This document shows, in pieces, positions 1 through 6,467 of a DNA stretch of 32,266 bases. Origin of the DNA: a virus; IMG/VR virus record IMGVR_UViG_3300037517_000941, positions 1 through 32,266 of that record; one strand, written 5' to 3'. Positions within the stretch are counted from its first letter, which is position 1, and every line of letters begins with the position of its first letter. The translations under genes and the position numbers were made by a program. The notes under the pieces are model-generated. The model did not search any database and was not told where the DNA came from. It was given only the letters and a program-made list of their open reading frames with translations.

Positions 1-157
1 GACCTGCCACCACCACATTTTCACCGGGAACAAAACCACCGATGTACTTATCCAATCTGGTGAACCCGGTGGGCAATCCAATAGTTTTAATTTCGGATTT
101 GCTTCGTTTCTCCAAGTTATCAAAGCTGTCACCGAGTAGAGTAATCAGGTCAACAGC
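1..157. repeat. terminal redundancy, left copy (circular overlap)
   Basis: These 157 bases recur in the same orientation at 32110-32266 with one mismatch (T at 127, G at 32236). The repeat lies inside the helicase gene, and joining position 1 to 32109 restores one uninterrupted reading frame. This fits an assembly overlap of a circular or circularly permuted genome better than a physical terminal repeat. The mismatch changes one codon (Ser versus Arg) and could be a population variant or a read error. Confidence 0.93.
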
Positions 158-550
158 TTGTCCGTTTTCGTTCAGTTGTATTTCATCAATAGTTTTTTGA
201 ACTTCCGACATGGACTGCATTATTTCACTTCCGTTGGTCAGGTCATTGACAATTTTTGTCAAGTCAATAGTCAGGGTTTTGCGGATGTATTCCTGATGCA
301 ACATTGAAACCAACCGAGTAATGCTTTCTCCTGTGTAGTAGTTGTTCAGTCCTGCGATGTCCATTGCCATATCCCGGTGCTTCATTACCACCGCCACGTT
401 GTCGATGTGTTCGTTGTTCAGGTACATCGCCTGAATGGTCAAACATAGGGTGCGGTATTTTGGCACGGTGAACCATTCACTGCGTACCGTTGCGGTAAGG
501 TCAAGCTGCTTACCTTGCAACCACGTTCCGAGTATTTGTTGCTCAATCAT
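1..550 (-). CDS. dnaB: replicative DNA helicase, DnaB family (N-terminal part; continues at 32109)
   Basis: This is the first 183 codons of the phage replicative helicase; the remainder is at 31424-32266, where the circle closes. It starts at ATG 550-548, overlapping the stop of the upstream gene by ATGA, so the two are translationally coupled. The N-terminal part is the helical DnaB N-domain (reads MIEQQILGTWLQ at the start) and the linker follows. Walker A lies at about residues 181-189, right at the left edge of the window. Joined length is 411 aa, slightly shorter than cellular DnaB (about 450-470 aa). It would unwind DNA at the fork, loaded by the protein encoded just upstream. Confidence 0.93.
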   Translation of the reverse strand, partial: MIEQQILGTWLQGKQLDLTATVRSEWFTVPKYRTLCLTIQAMYLNNEHIDNVAVVMKHRDMAMDIAGLNNYYTGESITRLVSMLHQEYIRKTLTIDLTKIVNDLTNGSEIMQSMSEVQKTIDEIQLNENGQAVDLITLLGDSFDNLEKRSKSEIKTIGLPTGFTRLDKYIGGFVPGENVVVAG

Positions 551-1143
551 GGTAAATAATTTATGGCCTTCGCCTGTTCAACTTCCATAGGTTTCAAAAA
601 TGGGATGGTGTTTGCAAGTTTGGTTTTCCAGTTCTTAATCTTTTTTCCGTGACCATCCACCCACCCGGCTTCCACCCATTGATTGTATTTGGCTTCAATA
701 GGGTAACGATAACCGGGTTTCAGTCCTTTCATTCCGTATTCGCAAAATTCTTCAAGCGTAGGTATTGTATTTGTATTTCTTTTTTTATTTACAATTACAT
801 TTTCATTTTCATTTTCCATATGTTTAACATATGTTTTTGATATGTTATTCATATCTTTTTTTATTCTGTTATTCCTACGACTTTCGGAATATGCCTTACG
901 TTTTTGAACTTCCGCAGACAACCTTTCATTCAGGTAGTTACCATTTTCATCCTTTACAAACTTTGAAAATATATCTTCATCATATGTGCCACATATCTGT
1001 AACATATCTTTTTCAGTCAGTATGCCTTTTTGGTGTTGTAGGCATAGCAGGGTAATGTATTTTCCTTTTTGTTCCATAGTCAAAAGCATTGTTCCGGTCA
1101 GGAAGTCGCTGGAATAAAATAGGAATGCTGGGTCTTTGCTCAT
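547..1143 (-). CDS. replisome organizer / helicase loader-like protein
   Basis: 198 aa. The N-terminus (DPAFLFYSSDFLTGTMLLT, then a KGKYITLL stretch) resembles the YdaU/DUF1376-type start of phage replication proteins, with a basic, Asn-rich linker at about 95-130 and a C-terminal region rich in Trp and Lys. It ends in an ATGA overlap with dnaB, which is the classical place for an origin-binding protein or helicase loader. The gene contains two arrays of 11-bp repeats (817-860 and 970-1013) that are out of phase with codons, as in lambda gene O, where the origin lies inside the initiator gene. The function is inferred from N-terminal pattern and context; there is no catalytic motif. Confidence 0.6.
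   Translation of the reverse strand: MSKDPAFLFYSSDFLTGTMLLTMEQKGKYITLLCLQHQKGILTEKDMLQICGTYDEDIFSKFVKDENGNYLNERLSAEVQKRKAYSESRRNNRIKKDMNNISKTYVKHMENENENVIVNKKRNTNTIPTLEEFCEYGMKGLKPGYRYPIEAKYNQWVEAGWVDGHGKKIKNWKTKLANTIPFLKPMEVEQAKAINYLP
817..860. repeat. iteron array 1, four 11-bp repeats
   Basis: The hexamers CATATG (817), CATATG (828), GATATG (839) and CATATC (850) are spaced exactly 11 bp apart, each followed by a short T-rich tract. The period is not a multiple of three, so it cannot come from a protein repeat and points to selection on the DNA. About one helical turn per repeat places all copies on one face and phases the A/T tracts, as in initiator binding sites or bent DNA. The array lies inside the putative replisome organizer gene, so it is a candidate origin. 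Confidence 0.7.
970..1013. repeat. iteron array 2, four 11-bp repeats
   Basis: TATATC (970), CATATG (981), CATATC (992) and CATATC (1003) again repeat every 11 bp. The core is the same as in array 1, which lies about 110 bp away. The coding phase differs in successive copies. The two arrays together give eight copies of CATATS-like units within 200 bp. Confidence 0.65.
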
Positions 1144-1349
1144 TGTTTTTGTCCTTTCAAGGTTAATTTTTTACACTGGTTGTAATAGATGATTTGCAGG
1201 TCAAGTTTCATCCAAAGGTACTCACATTGTAATAACGTAAGCACCTTGTTTTCTCGCCTGTAATTTTCATACTCTTTGCGCAGTTCAAGTTCTGCGATTT
1301 GTTCGTCACAATATGCGACTGGTAATGGTGTGGGTTTGTAAATGTTCAT
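1140..1349 (-). CDS. hypothetical protein (69 aa) downstream of structured RNA
   Basis: 69 aa, starting ATG 1349-1347 (MNIYKPTPLPVAYCDEQ) and ending in an ATGA overlap with the replisome organizer gene. The protein is charged in the middle (about 20-35) with a hydrophobic/aromatic C-terminal half; no known domain is recognised. The frame is open further upstream to an ATG at 1487, but that extension reads through a stable RNA fold (1356-1421), so the 1349 start is preferred. The start codon immediately follows a run of eight U that ends the hairpin, suggesting attenuation control. Confidence 0.6.
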   Translation of the reverse strand: MNIYKPTPLPVAYCDEQIAELELRKEYENYRRENKVLTLLQCEYLWMKLDLQIIYYNQCKKLTLKGQKQ

Positions 1350-1421
1350 AAAAAAAACACCCACACTTTCAAGAGTTGAACCCGGCCCCAAGATAGCCGC
1401 CTCTTTACTTGCGTGGGTGTT
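1350..1421 (-). ncRNA. structured leader RNA / attenuator-like element
   Basis: On the minus strand an 11-bp helix (1421-1411 with 1366-1356; one G-U pair) closes a 44-nt interior. Inside it a 5-bp helix AAGAG/CTCTT is separated from the outer helix by an asymmetric internal loop AAGUA/GAAA, which contains the AGUA/GAA signature of a loop E (sarcin-ricin) module. The apical part is G-rich. A run of eight U follows (1357-1350), then ATG at 1349. This looks like a terminator or attenuator built on a larger folded RNA. It is not a tRNA: there is no D-arm and too few bases. Confidence 0.5.
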
Positions 1422-1516
1422 GATTATATTTTTTCTCATTTGCTTGGTTTTCGGCAGGGGGTTCAGTCCTGTTATTCCGATATGCAATTATAAAACAAAG
1501 ATTTTAGATTTCCAAA

Positions 1517-1735
1517 TTATTCGTTACAATATTGTTGATTTTCGTGGTAATCAATGTCGCTTTGTTCGTCACGTTCCCATTCAATCGTCTGGGTGATGTA
1601 CCATTGCCATCCCTTTTCCCATTCTTTAAACTCATCGGAGTTTAATTCAAAAGGATTTTCGCCTTCGGTTTCGTAGTAATTAAACTGCTGACTGGCTATC
1701 CAGCCCATTTCAAAAGGTGTTTTTGTGTTTTCCAT
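1517..1735 (-). CDS. small RMF/CrpP-like protein
   Basis: 72 aa, acidic, Trp-rich. The pattern F..GW.A...F, then NPFELNSDEFKEWEKGWQW, resembles the small ribosome modulation factor/CrpP-like fold (GW.A...NP......W..GW), often found in phages with unknown function. It is the first gene of the leftward early block, expressed from the TATATTTG promoter directly abutting its ATG. Binding to ribosomes or RNA is only inferred from the fold resemblance. Confidence 0.5.
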   Translation of the reverse strand: MENTKTPFEMGWIASQQFNYYETEGENPFELNSDEFKEWEKGWQWYITQTIEWERDEQSDIDYHENQQYCNE

Positions 1736-1769
1736 GCTGCAAATATAATATAGAAAACTATACTTGCAA
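1736..1769 (-). promoter_or_regulatory. early promoter, Bacteroidota type
   Basis: On the minus strand: TTG (1769-1767), 19-bp spacer, TATATTTG (1747-1740), then CAGC and the ATG at 1735. This matches the Bacteroidota consensus TTTG/TTG-N19-TAnnTTTG. The transcript would start at or next to the ATG, giving a leaderless mRNA. Confidence 0.7.
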
Positions 1770-1798
1770 TAGTTTTTGTTAAATTATTTTTATCAAAG

Positions 1799-1807
1799 TT
1801 ATCCACA
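1799..1807 (+). other. DnaA box
   Basis: TTATCCACA is an exact match to the strict DnaA-box consensus and sits in AT-rich intergenic DNA. The phage encodes its own DnaA domain IV protein (30940-31395), which supplies a plausible binder besides host DnaA. Only one perfect copy was noticed here. Confidence 0.55.
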
Positions 1808-1846
1808 ATATAAGAATATCGAACTTTTACGAATAAACTTTGTGCA

Positions 1847-2116
1847 GTGAAGAAGCATACGAAGGTATATCTTGACCATTTCGGCTATGACAAAAGTGAT
1901 TTCATCCCTTGTGAGGTGTGTGGCGCACAAGCTGTGGACATTCACCATATCGAAGCCCGGGGGATGGGTGGAAGCAAACACGCTGATGTGATTGAAAACC
2001 TGATGGCGTTATGTAGAAAAGACCATGCCCGATACGGGGATAACAAGTCATTCAAAGATTGGCTCAAAAAAGTTCACGCACTTAAACTTGAACAGGCGCA
2101 CAGAGATACTGATTGA
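1847..2116 (+). CDS. HNH endonuclease
   Basis: 89 aa, GTG start. The motif CEVCG (about 23-27), then DIHHIEARGMGG (about 31-42), then NLMALCRKDHARYGD is a compact HNH nuclease: a Cys pair for zinc, the catalytic His pair and the C-terminal N...H. It is the first gene on the plus strand. HNH proteins often sit near terminases in phages; here it is separated from terminase by about 5.5 kb and could equally be a free-standing nicking or homing enzyme. The downstream gene overlaps its 3' end. Confidence 0.85.
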   Translation: MKKHTKVYLDHFGYDKSDFIPCEVCGAQAVDIHHIEARGMGGSKHADVIENLMALCRKDHARYGDNKSFKDWLKKVHALKLEQAHRDTD

Positions 2117-2621
2117 GTTAGCCAATTCCAAATGGCTTCCTGACTTCTGTAATAAAATTGGAAGTCATGTCGCTGCCGACCTACAACAACACCTTTTGCT
2201 AATATGCTGTGAAATGGATGCCGACCGCCTGATACAACTGCACCAAAGCAATGGACTGGTGTACTACCTTGTCCGGGTGGGGTGCAATGCGGTCAACGGC
2301 AACAGATACACAAAGTTTTATCGGGACTTTATCCGTTCAATGGATCCGCTGCCTGATGAATACGATGAGGAAGCCGAGGACTACGATGAAACCCACCTGC
2401 GTAAAAAACAAGAAGCGGTGCAATCGGTAAACTTCAAAGAGGTGGCTAATCACTTTAACCGTTCCGAATGGTACGTGGTTAAACTATGGCAGCTATGGGA
2501 AGACAAACAAAGCATGGCATTGATGGCCCGGGAAACGAAAATCAATTACCGGGAGATTAGCCAAATCATAAACGCAATCAAAACACAAATCAAAGAAAAA
2601 TATAATGAATACGATGACTGA
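2088..2621 (+). CDS. sigma-70-like / HTH transcription regulator
   Basis: 177 aa from TTG 2088; an ATG at 2025 is possible but would overlap the HNH gene by 92 nt. The N-half (KWLPDFCNKI, then DLQQHLLLICCEMDADRLIQLHQSNGLVYYLVRVGCNAV) resembles the sigma region 2-like part of small phage sigma-type proteins in Bacteroidota phages. An acidic linker (PDEYDEEAEDYDE) follows, then a helical C-terminal region (EVANHFNRSEWYVVKLWQLW and YREISQIINAIK) that looks like helix-turn-helix. The assignment is by pattern and context; a DNA-binding protein without sigma activity is the main alternative. It could recognise the CTACTTTTATAGATAG element found at six genes. Confidence 0.5.
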   Translation: MNRRTEILIELANSKWLPDFCNKIGSHVAADLQQHLLLICCEMDADRLIQLHQSNGLVYYLVRVGCNAVNGNRYTKFYRDFIRSMDPLPDEYDEEAEDYDETHLRKKQEAVQSVNFKEVANHFNRSEWYVVKLWQLWEDKQSMALMARETKINYREISQIINAIKTQIKEKYNEYDD

Positions 2622-2859
2622 CATTTTGGGAGTGGCCGCATTGTGCGTTCTGCTTTCCCGGTACTTTTTCCCACCGATGATTTCATTTGTCTATGCCTTG
2701 GACAGCCGTTACCGCAAGACAATCAAACCTTTTGAATGCGGTTTCTGCCTATCGTGGTGGACAGGGCTGGTATGGTTTACCGTTGAATTTGGATTGTACG
2801 GAGTTATTTATGGTGCATTATGTGCTATATTTGGGGCCTTAATTGACCGATACCTATGA
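2605..2859 (+). CDS. small membrane protein with CxxC motif
   Basis: 84 aa with two or three hydrophobic segments (about 8-26 and 50-80) separated by a cytosolic or periplasmic loop holding FECGFCLSWW. No family is named with confidence; similar short proteins with a Cys pair followed by a Trp-rich segment occur in phages. ATG codons at 2605 and 2614 are both possible; the first follows an A-rich stretch. It overlaps the preceding gene and its stop overlaps the next start (ATGA). Confidence 0.7.
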   Translation: MNTMTDILGVAALCVLLSRYFFPPMISFVYALDSRYRKTIKPFECGFCLSWWTGLVWFTVEFGLYGVIYGALCAIFGALIDRYL

Positions 2860-2942
2860 CACTAATTGAAATCACATTGACTGGCATCGCTATGGGGGTT
2901 GTCTTACCCTGTGTTTGTTACTTTATAATGACTCGTATATGA
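2856..2942 (+). CDS. 28-aa membrane peptide
   Basis: A very short frame with one hydrophobic segment (reads MTLIEITLTGIAMGVVLPCV and on to MTRI). Both ends are ATGA overlaps with the neighbouring genes, which is how most adjacent genes in this genome are joined; this is the main evidence that it is translated. No function can be assigned. Confidence 0.5.
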   Translation: MTLIEITLTGIAMGVVLPCVCYFIMTRI

Positions 2943-3145
2943 CACCTGAACAGCGTTCACTTTGCCTTGACTTGAAGTCGCATATTGAGAGGATAAACAA
3001 GACCGGCACTTACTCACTTGAAGCTGGGTACTATGCCAAATTAAACGAAGTACACAGACAGTTGTACGGACAACCGTTCCCAGCGTGTCGCAGTTGTATG
3101 TTTGATGCACTAAAAAAACTATATAGGGAAGCACTCAATGGTTAG
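2939..3145 (+). CDS. hypothetical small Cys-containing protein
   Basis: 68 aa from ATG 2939 (MTPEQRSLCLDLKSHIERI). Mostly helical; it carries CRSCMFDALKKLY near the C-terminus, a CxxC followed by an amphipathic helix. It overlaps the upstream peptide by ATGA and the downstream glycosyltransferase by 8 nt. Function unknown. Confidence 0.65.
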   Translation: MTPEQRSLCLDLKSHIERINKTGTYSLEAGYYAKLNEVHRQLYGQPFPACRSCMFDALKKLYREALNG

Positions 3146-3899
3146 TATTATTCATGGCGGCAATGCAGGGGATTTGATTTACTCACTCCCGGCAATGAGA
3201 GCAGCATCCCGGTTGCACGATAGCAAGGTGCACCTTTATTTACAGGTGGATGTACCAGCGCAATACAATTTCAATCACCCAATGGGCAAGGTGCAAATGA
3301 ATTTAAAGATGGCACAGATGCTCGTGCCGTTGCTGATGTCTACGGATTTCATAGGTAAATGCACAATCACAGATGAAGCCGCAAAATGCGACTACAATTT
3401 TAACCTATTCAGGAAGTTTCACAATTACACGGGCCACATCAGCCAGTGGTATTTTCATATCTACCCCGAACTGACCTGCAACCTTGCCGAGCCGATACAC
3501 TTTGATGTGTGGCAATTAGGCAACCATCAAATCATTTTAAACCGCACAGCCCGTTATCACAACCCGACATTTGATTATTCCATCCTGCGCAGGTATCAGG
3601 ACAAGATTAAATTTGTAGGGCTTGCCGATGAATACCGCATCATTTCGGCCAAGCTGCCCGACATTGAACACATCCAAGTCAATGACTTTGCGGAATTGTG
3701 CGGCATCATAAAGGGCTGTGAGATATTTGTCGGCAACCAGTCAATGGCCTATGCCATAGCGGAGGTAATGAAACATCCCCGTGTTGTTGAAATCTGCCCG
3801 ACTGCGCACAATGTCATTCCAACGGGCGACAATGGGTTTGGTGCATGGACAATAATGAACTTAACACAAATACTAAAATCAAAATATGAGCAAAACTAA
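3138..3899 (+). CDS. GT-B glycosyltransferase, GT9 (heptosyltransferase)-like
   Basis: 253 aa. Begins with HGGNAGDLIYSLPAMRAA (residues 6-23), the acceptor-side signature of GT9 heptosyltransferase-like enzymes (GD-hhh-PA). The C-terminal part has FVGNQSMAYAIAEVMKHP (about 196-213), matching the nucleotide-sugar side of the fold. It is shorter than cellular heptosyltransferases (about 320-350 aa). It overlaps the SAM methyltransferase gene downstream by 14 nt. The likely role is modification of a phage virion component or host surface glycan; the substrate cannot be read from sequence. Confidence 0.65.
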   Translation: MVSIIHGGNAGDLIYSLPAMRAASRLHDSKVHLYLQVDVPAQYNFNHPMGKVQMNLKMAQMLVPLLMSTDFIGKCTITDEAAKCDYNFNLFRKFHNYTGHISQWYFHIYPELTCNLAEPIHFDVWQLGNHQIILNRTARYHNPTFDYSILRRYQDKIKFVGLADEYRIISAKLPDIEHIQVNDFAELCGIIKGCEIFVGNQSMAYAIAEVMKHPRVVEICPTAHNVIPTGDNGFGAWTIMNLTQILKSKYEQN

Positions 3900-4503
3900 A
3901 TCACCTATCACGGGCAAGGTAGCCAAAAAGGCATTTGTCAAAGGTGGTGTGCAATACTACACCGATGACTTGTTAAACATCTTCTGCAAAAAGTTAGACC
4001 AATCAGGCATGGTGGGCGGTGGCAAAGAAGATGAACGCAATGCCGATGAGTTAAACCAAACCCGATTGGAACGCATCCGCAAAATATCAGGAAAGGATAA
4101 CCCCACCATTTTAGATTACGGCTGCGGCACTGGTTTAATGGTTACTTTTATGCAGGATGCTGGTATTGATTGCGATGGTTATGACCCTTATAACGGATAT
4201 TATGCCGATGTTTTATCCCTTAAAAAGGACTATGATGTAATTGTGCTGACCGAGGTAATAGAACACCTGACAGCACCATTTGCCGAGTTGGCCGAAATAA
4301 AAGAGTTCTGCCACCCCGGTAGTAAGATAATGATTGAGACATCCTTTGCAGATTGGCTGACCGAAAATGACGAATACATTGAACCAGCCGTTGGTCATTG
4401 CACAATTTTCAGCCATGCCGGGCTTGACCATTTGATGGCGCAGTTCGGTTTTGTTCCTGACAATCACATCAACAGAAACGTAAGAATATATGCAGTGGGT
4501 TAA
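3886..4503 (+). CDS. class I SAM-dependent methyltransferase
   Basis: 205 aa. Motif I ILDYGCGTGLMVTF at about 75-88, the acidic loop GYDPYN at about 97-102, and VIVLTEVIEHL at about 118-128 are typical of UbiG-like class I methyltransferases acting on small molecules or sugars. The N-terminal 60 residues are basic and may be an added substrate-binding segment. It lies between the GT9-like glycosyltransferase and a DNA methyltransferase fusion. It lacks DNA-methylase motif IV, so DNA is unlikely to be the target; a glycan or peptide is plausible. Confidence 0.75.
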   Translation: MSKTKSPITGKVAKKAFVKGGVQYYTDDLLNIFCKKLDQSGMVGGGKEDERNADELNQTRLERIRKISGKDNPTILDYGCGTGLMVTFMQDAGIDCDGYDPYNGYYADVLSLKKDYDVIVLTEVIEHLTAPFAELAEIKEFCHPGSKIMIETSFADWLTENDEYIEPAVGHCTIFSHAGLDHLMAQFGFVPDNHINRNVRIYAVG

Positions 4504-5731
4504 ATTAACACAGGTTCGGCCAAACCCGAACAATCCCCGTGTCATCCGGGATGATAAGTTTGCAAAGTTGAAGCAGTCAATTATTGACTTTCCTGAAATG
4601 CTGGAAAAGCGGCCTTTGGTTTGCTATACCGAAGGCGAACATTACATCGTGCTGGGTGGCAATATGCGACTGAAAGCATTATCGGATATTGGTGCAAAAG
4701 AGATACCGATTATTTTGGCAGACGAATGGACACAAGAACAACGGGCGCAGTTTCTGATTAAGGACAACGTGGGCTTCGGTGAGTGGGATTGGAACGCACT
4801 TGCAAACGAATGGGATGCAGAGAAATTAACAGAGTGGGGTTTGGATTTGCCACCAATGGATGCAATAGAGTTGGAAGCAGAAGAAGATGATTACGAAATG
4901 CCCGATGAATTGCAGACAGATATTGTGCTGGGTGATTTATTTGAAATTGGTGAGCATAGGTTGCTTTGTGGGGATAGTACAGATAGCGATGCGGTTGCAA
5001 GGTTGATGGATGGTGTAAACGATGCCTTTTGTTTTACATCACCACCATATAATGCCGGGGATAGTGCAAAGTTATCGGGAAATATGGCAAGTGCGAATAG
5101 AGCAAATTTATATCAATCATACGATGACGAACAAAGTCCCAATGATTGGAAGCAATTATGCATAGCGACCATAAACAATGCTATGATGCATTGCAAAGTT
5201 GTCGCATACAACATACAAATGTTGGCGAACAATAAGATAGCATTCCTGTCATTGCTTAATGACTACAAACAAAATCTTATTGATATTGCAATTTGGAATA
5301 AGGAACACGCTGCACCTCATGTGGCTGAAAATGTAATGGCAAGTACTTTTGAATTTATTTTGTTTTTATCACCAAAAACAAATCCTACGAAAGCAATTAC
5401 TACTGGTAAATTTAGGGCGGTACAAAATGTATATTCTGCACCACCGCAGAGAAACAATGAATTTGCAAAACATCACGGTGCAACATTTCCAATGCATTTG
5501 CCCGAATGGGTGATTAAAACATTCACCACCAATCAACCAGTGCTTGATTTATTTTGTGGAACAGGAACCACAATGGCTGCTTCACACCAACTTAAACGCA
5601 AGTGCTACGGAATGGAACTTGACCCGAAATACTGCCAAGTAATTATCGACCGAATGATTAAACTTGACCCGACACTTGAAATCAAACGTAACGGGCAAAC
5701 TTACAACCGACAAACAACCGATGGCCAATAA
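4490..5731 (+). CDS. ParB-like nuclease domain fused to DNA methyltransferase
   Basis: 413 aa. Residues 1-95 form a ParB/Srx-like domain (VRPNPNNPR, then VLGGNMRLKAL at about 54-64). Residues about 145-390 form a DNA methyltransferase with GDLFEIGEHRLLCGDS, catalytic TSPPYN (about 183-188) and SAM-binding DLFCGTGTTMA (about 351-361). Motif IV before motif I defines the beta class; TSPPY favours N4-cytosine but N6-adenine is possible. Such fusions are common in phages and probably protect phage DNA from host restriction. No cognate restriction gene is adjacent. The stop is overlapped by the start of the next gene. Confidence 0.88.
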   Translation: MQWVKLTQVRPNPNNPRVIRDDKFAKLKQSIIDFPEMLEKRPLVCYTEGEHYIVLGGNMRLKALSDIGAKEIPIILADEWTQEQRAQFLIKDNVGFGEWDWNALANEWDAEKLTEWGLDLPPMDAIELEAEEDDYEMPDELQTDIVLGDLFEIGEHRLLCGDSTDSDAVARLMDGVNDAFCFTSPPYNAGDSAKLSGNMASANRANLYQSYDDEQSPNDWKQLCIATINNAMMHCKVVAYNIQMLANNKIAFLSLLNDYKQNLIDIAIWNKEHAAPHVAENVMASTFEFILFLSPKTNPTKAITTGKFRAVQNVYSAPPQRNNEFAKHHGATFPMHLPEWVIKTFTTNQPVLDLFCGTGTTMAASHQLKRKCYGMELDPKYCQVIIDRMIKLDPTLEIKRNGQTYNRQTTDGQ

Positions 5732-6098
5732 ATTAGACAACCTGAAAAAGGGTGATGGTTTTGATGCTCACCCTGATAGAATTAACAGGAACGGCAGACC
5801 AAAAAAGTACGTCACCCTTTTGAAAGAGCAGGGCTACAAACTTGCCGAAATAAACGACACCATTCAGGCAATGTTGTCAATGGACCTTGACGAATTGAAA
5901 GAAGTGTGGCAGAACCCCAAGGCAACGGTACTTGAAAAGACCATTGCAAACGCCATGCGGAAGTCACTTGAAAAGGGCAGCTTGTATTCCATTGAAACTT
6001 TGCTTTCAAGGGTGTACGGCAAACCGAAAGAAACGGCCGATGTAAACCAGACGGTCACAGGCGAAATCAAAATAACTTTAAATCTGGATGGGCAATAA
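5721..6098 (+). CDS. DUF5681-like protein, putative small terminase subunit
   Basis: 125 aa from ATG 5721, inside the end of the methyltransferase gene. The N-terminus has the DUF5681-like pattern (GDGFDAHPDRINRNGRPKK), a basic Asn/Gly-rich arm common in small terminase-like phage proteins, followed by helices containing MDLDELKEVW and ETLLSRVYGKPKE. It would recognise DNA and recruit the large terminase (7630), although three small genes and a glycosyltransferase lie between. The small-terminase role is inferred from pattern and position. Confidence 0.55.
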   Translation: MANKLDNLKKGDGFDAHPDRINRNGRPKKYVTLLKEQGYKLAEINDTIQAMLSMDLDELKEVWQNPKATVLEKTIANAMRKSLEKGSLYSIETLLSRVYGKPKETADVNQTVTGEIKITLNLDGQ

Positions 6099-6279
6099 AC
6101 AGACAGCAGTTGAATGGTTGCTTGAAAACCTGAAAGAAAGTTTATCTATTGAACAGGCAACTGCGGTAATAAACAAGGCCAAAGAAATGGAACGGCAACA
6201 GATTATGGATGCGGTAAACGCCACCATGATTGACGATGACCTGAACGCATACGAATATTTTACTGAAACATACGAATGA
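6088..6279 (+). CDS. small conserved-type phage protein, paralogue of the 27359-27580 product
   Basis: 63 aa. The frame QTAVEWL (6-12), AKEMERQQIMDA (30-41) and a C-terminal YFTETYE match the plan of the 73-aa protein at 27359-27580 (QTALDIF, AKEMEKEQIENA, YYQKTYG). Function is unknown; helical and acidic. It starts inside the end of the previous gene (11-nt overlap) and its stop overlaps the next start by ATGA. Confidence 0.7.
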   Translation: MGNKQTAVEWLLENLKESLSIEQATAVINKAKEMERQQIMDAVNATMIDDDLNAYEYFTETYE

Positions 6280-6452
6280 AAAATATATTAATAATTTTAT
6301 CAACAGCAATAATATATTATTTTATTATTGCTTTTATTAAAGCAGAAATAAACTCTTTTAATTGGAGTTCAGTAGATAGGGGGATGTATGTTTTAACTTT
6401 ACTTCCTATATTGTTTTTTGTTTTTGTATTTTTAAAAAAAATTGATGTCTAA
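6276..6452 (+). CDS. small two-helix membrane protein
   Basis: 58 aa, two strongly hydrophobic segments (about 3-21 and 37-53) around a short polar loop (KAEINSFNWSSVDRG). Very AT-rich compared with its neighbours, suggesting recent acquisition. The ATGA overlap with the upstream gene supports translation. Function unknown; a superinfection-exclusion or membrane toxin role is possible but unsupported. Confidence 0.6.
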   Translation: MKNILIILSTAIIYYFIIAFIKAEINSFNWSSVDRGMYVLTLLPILFFVFVFLKKIDV

Positions 6453-6467
6453 ATACGTAACATACAA

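Larger units (their letters stand above)
1736..1846. other. divergent AT-rich intergenic region, origin candidate
   Basis: These 111 bp separate leftward and rightward gene blocks and are strongly AT-rich. They contain the leftward early promoter and a perfect DnaA box TTATCCACA at 1799-1807. No clear rightward promoter was found; TATACTTG at 1759-1766 is one mismatch from the -7 consensus and could drive the plus-strand genes. Confidence 0.5.

Noticed and set aside
1-157. Genuine direct terminal repeat of the virion DNA
   Set aside because: It lies inside dnaB, the joined frame is intact, and the second copy has a mismatch; assembly overlap of a circular map is simpler.
799-818. Hexanucleotide tandem repeat (CATTTT) as a separate element
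   Set aside because: Three short copies encode an Asn/Glu stretch in phase with codons, so a protein low-complexity explanation is enough; only the adjacent 11-bp arrays are out of codon phase.
1356-1421. tRNA gene
   Set aside because: The stem and a TTCAA stretch look tRNA-like, but there is no D-arm or anticodon arm of the right size and the span between stem arms is only 44 nt.
2825-2832. TATATTTG as another early promoter on the plus strand
   Set aside because: It is inside a coding region, with no gene start 4 nt downstream and no -33 box.
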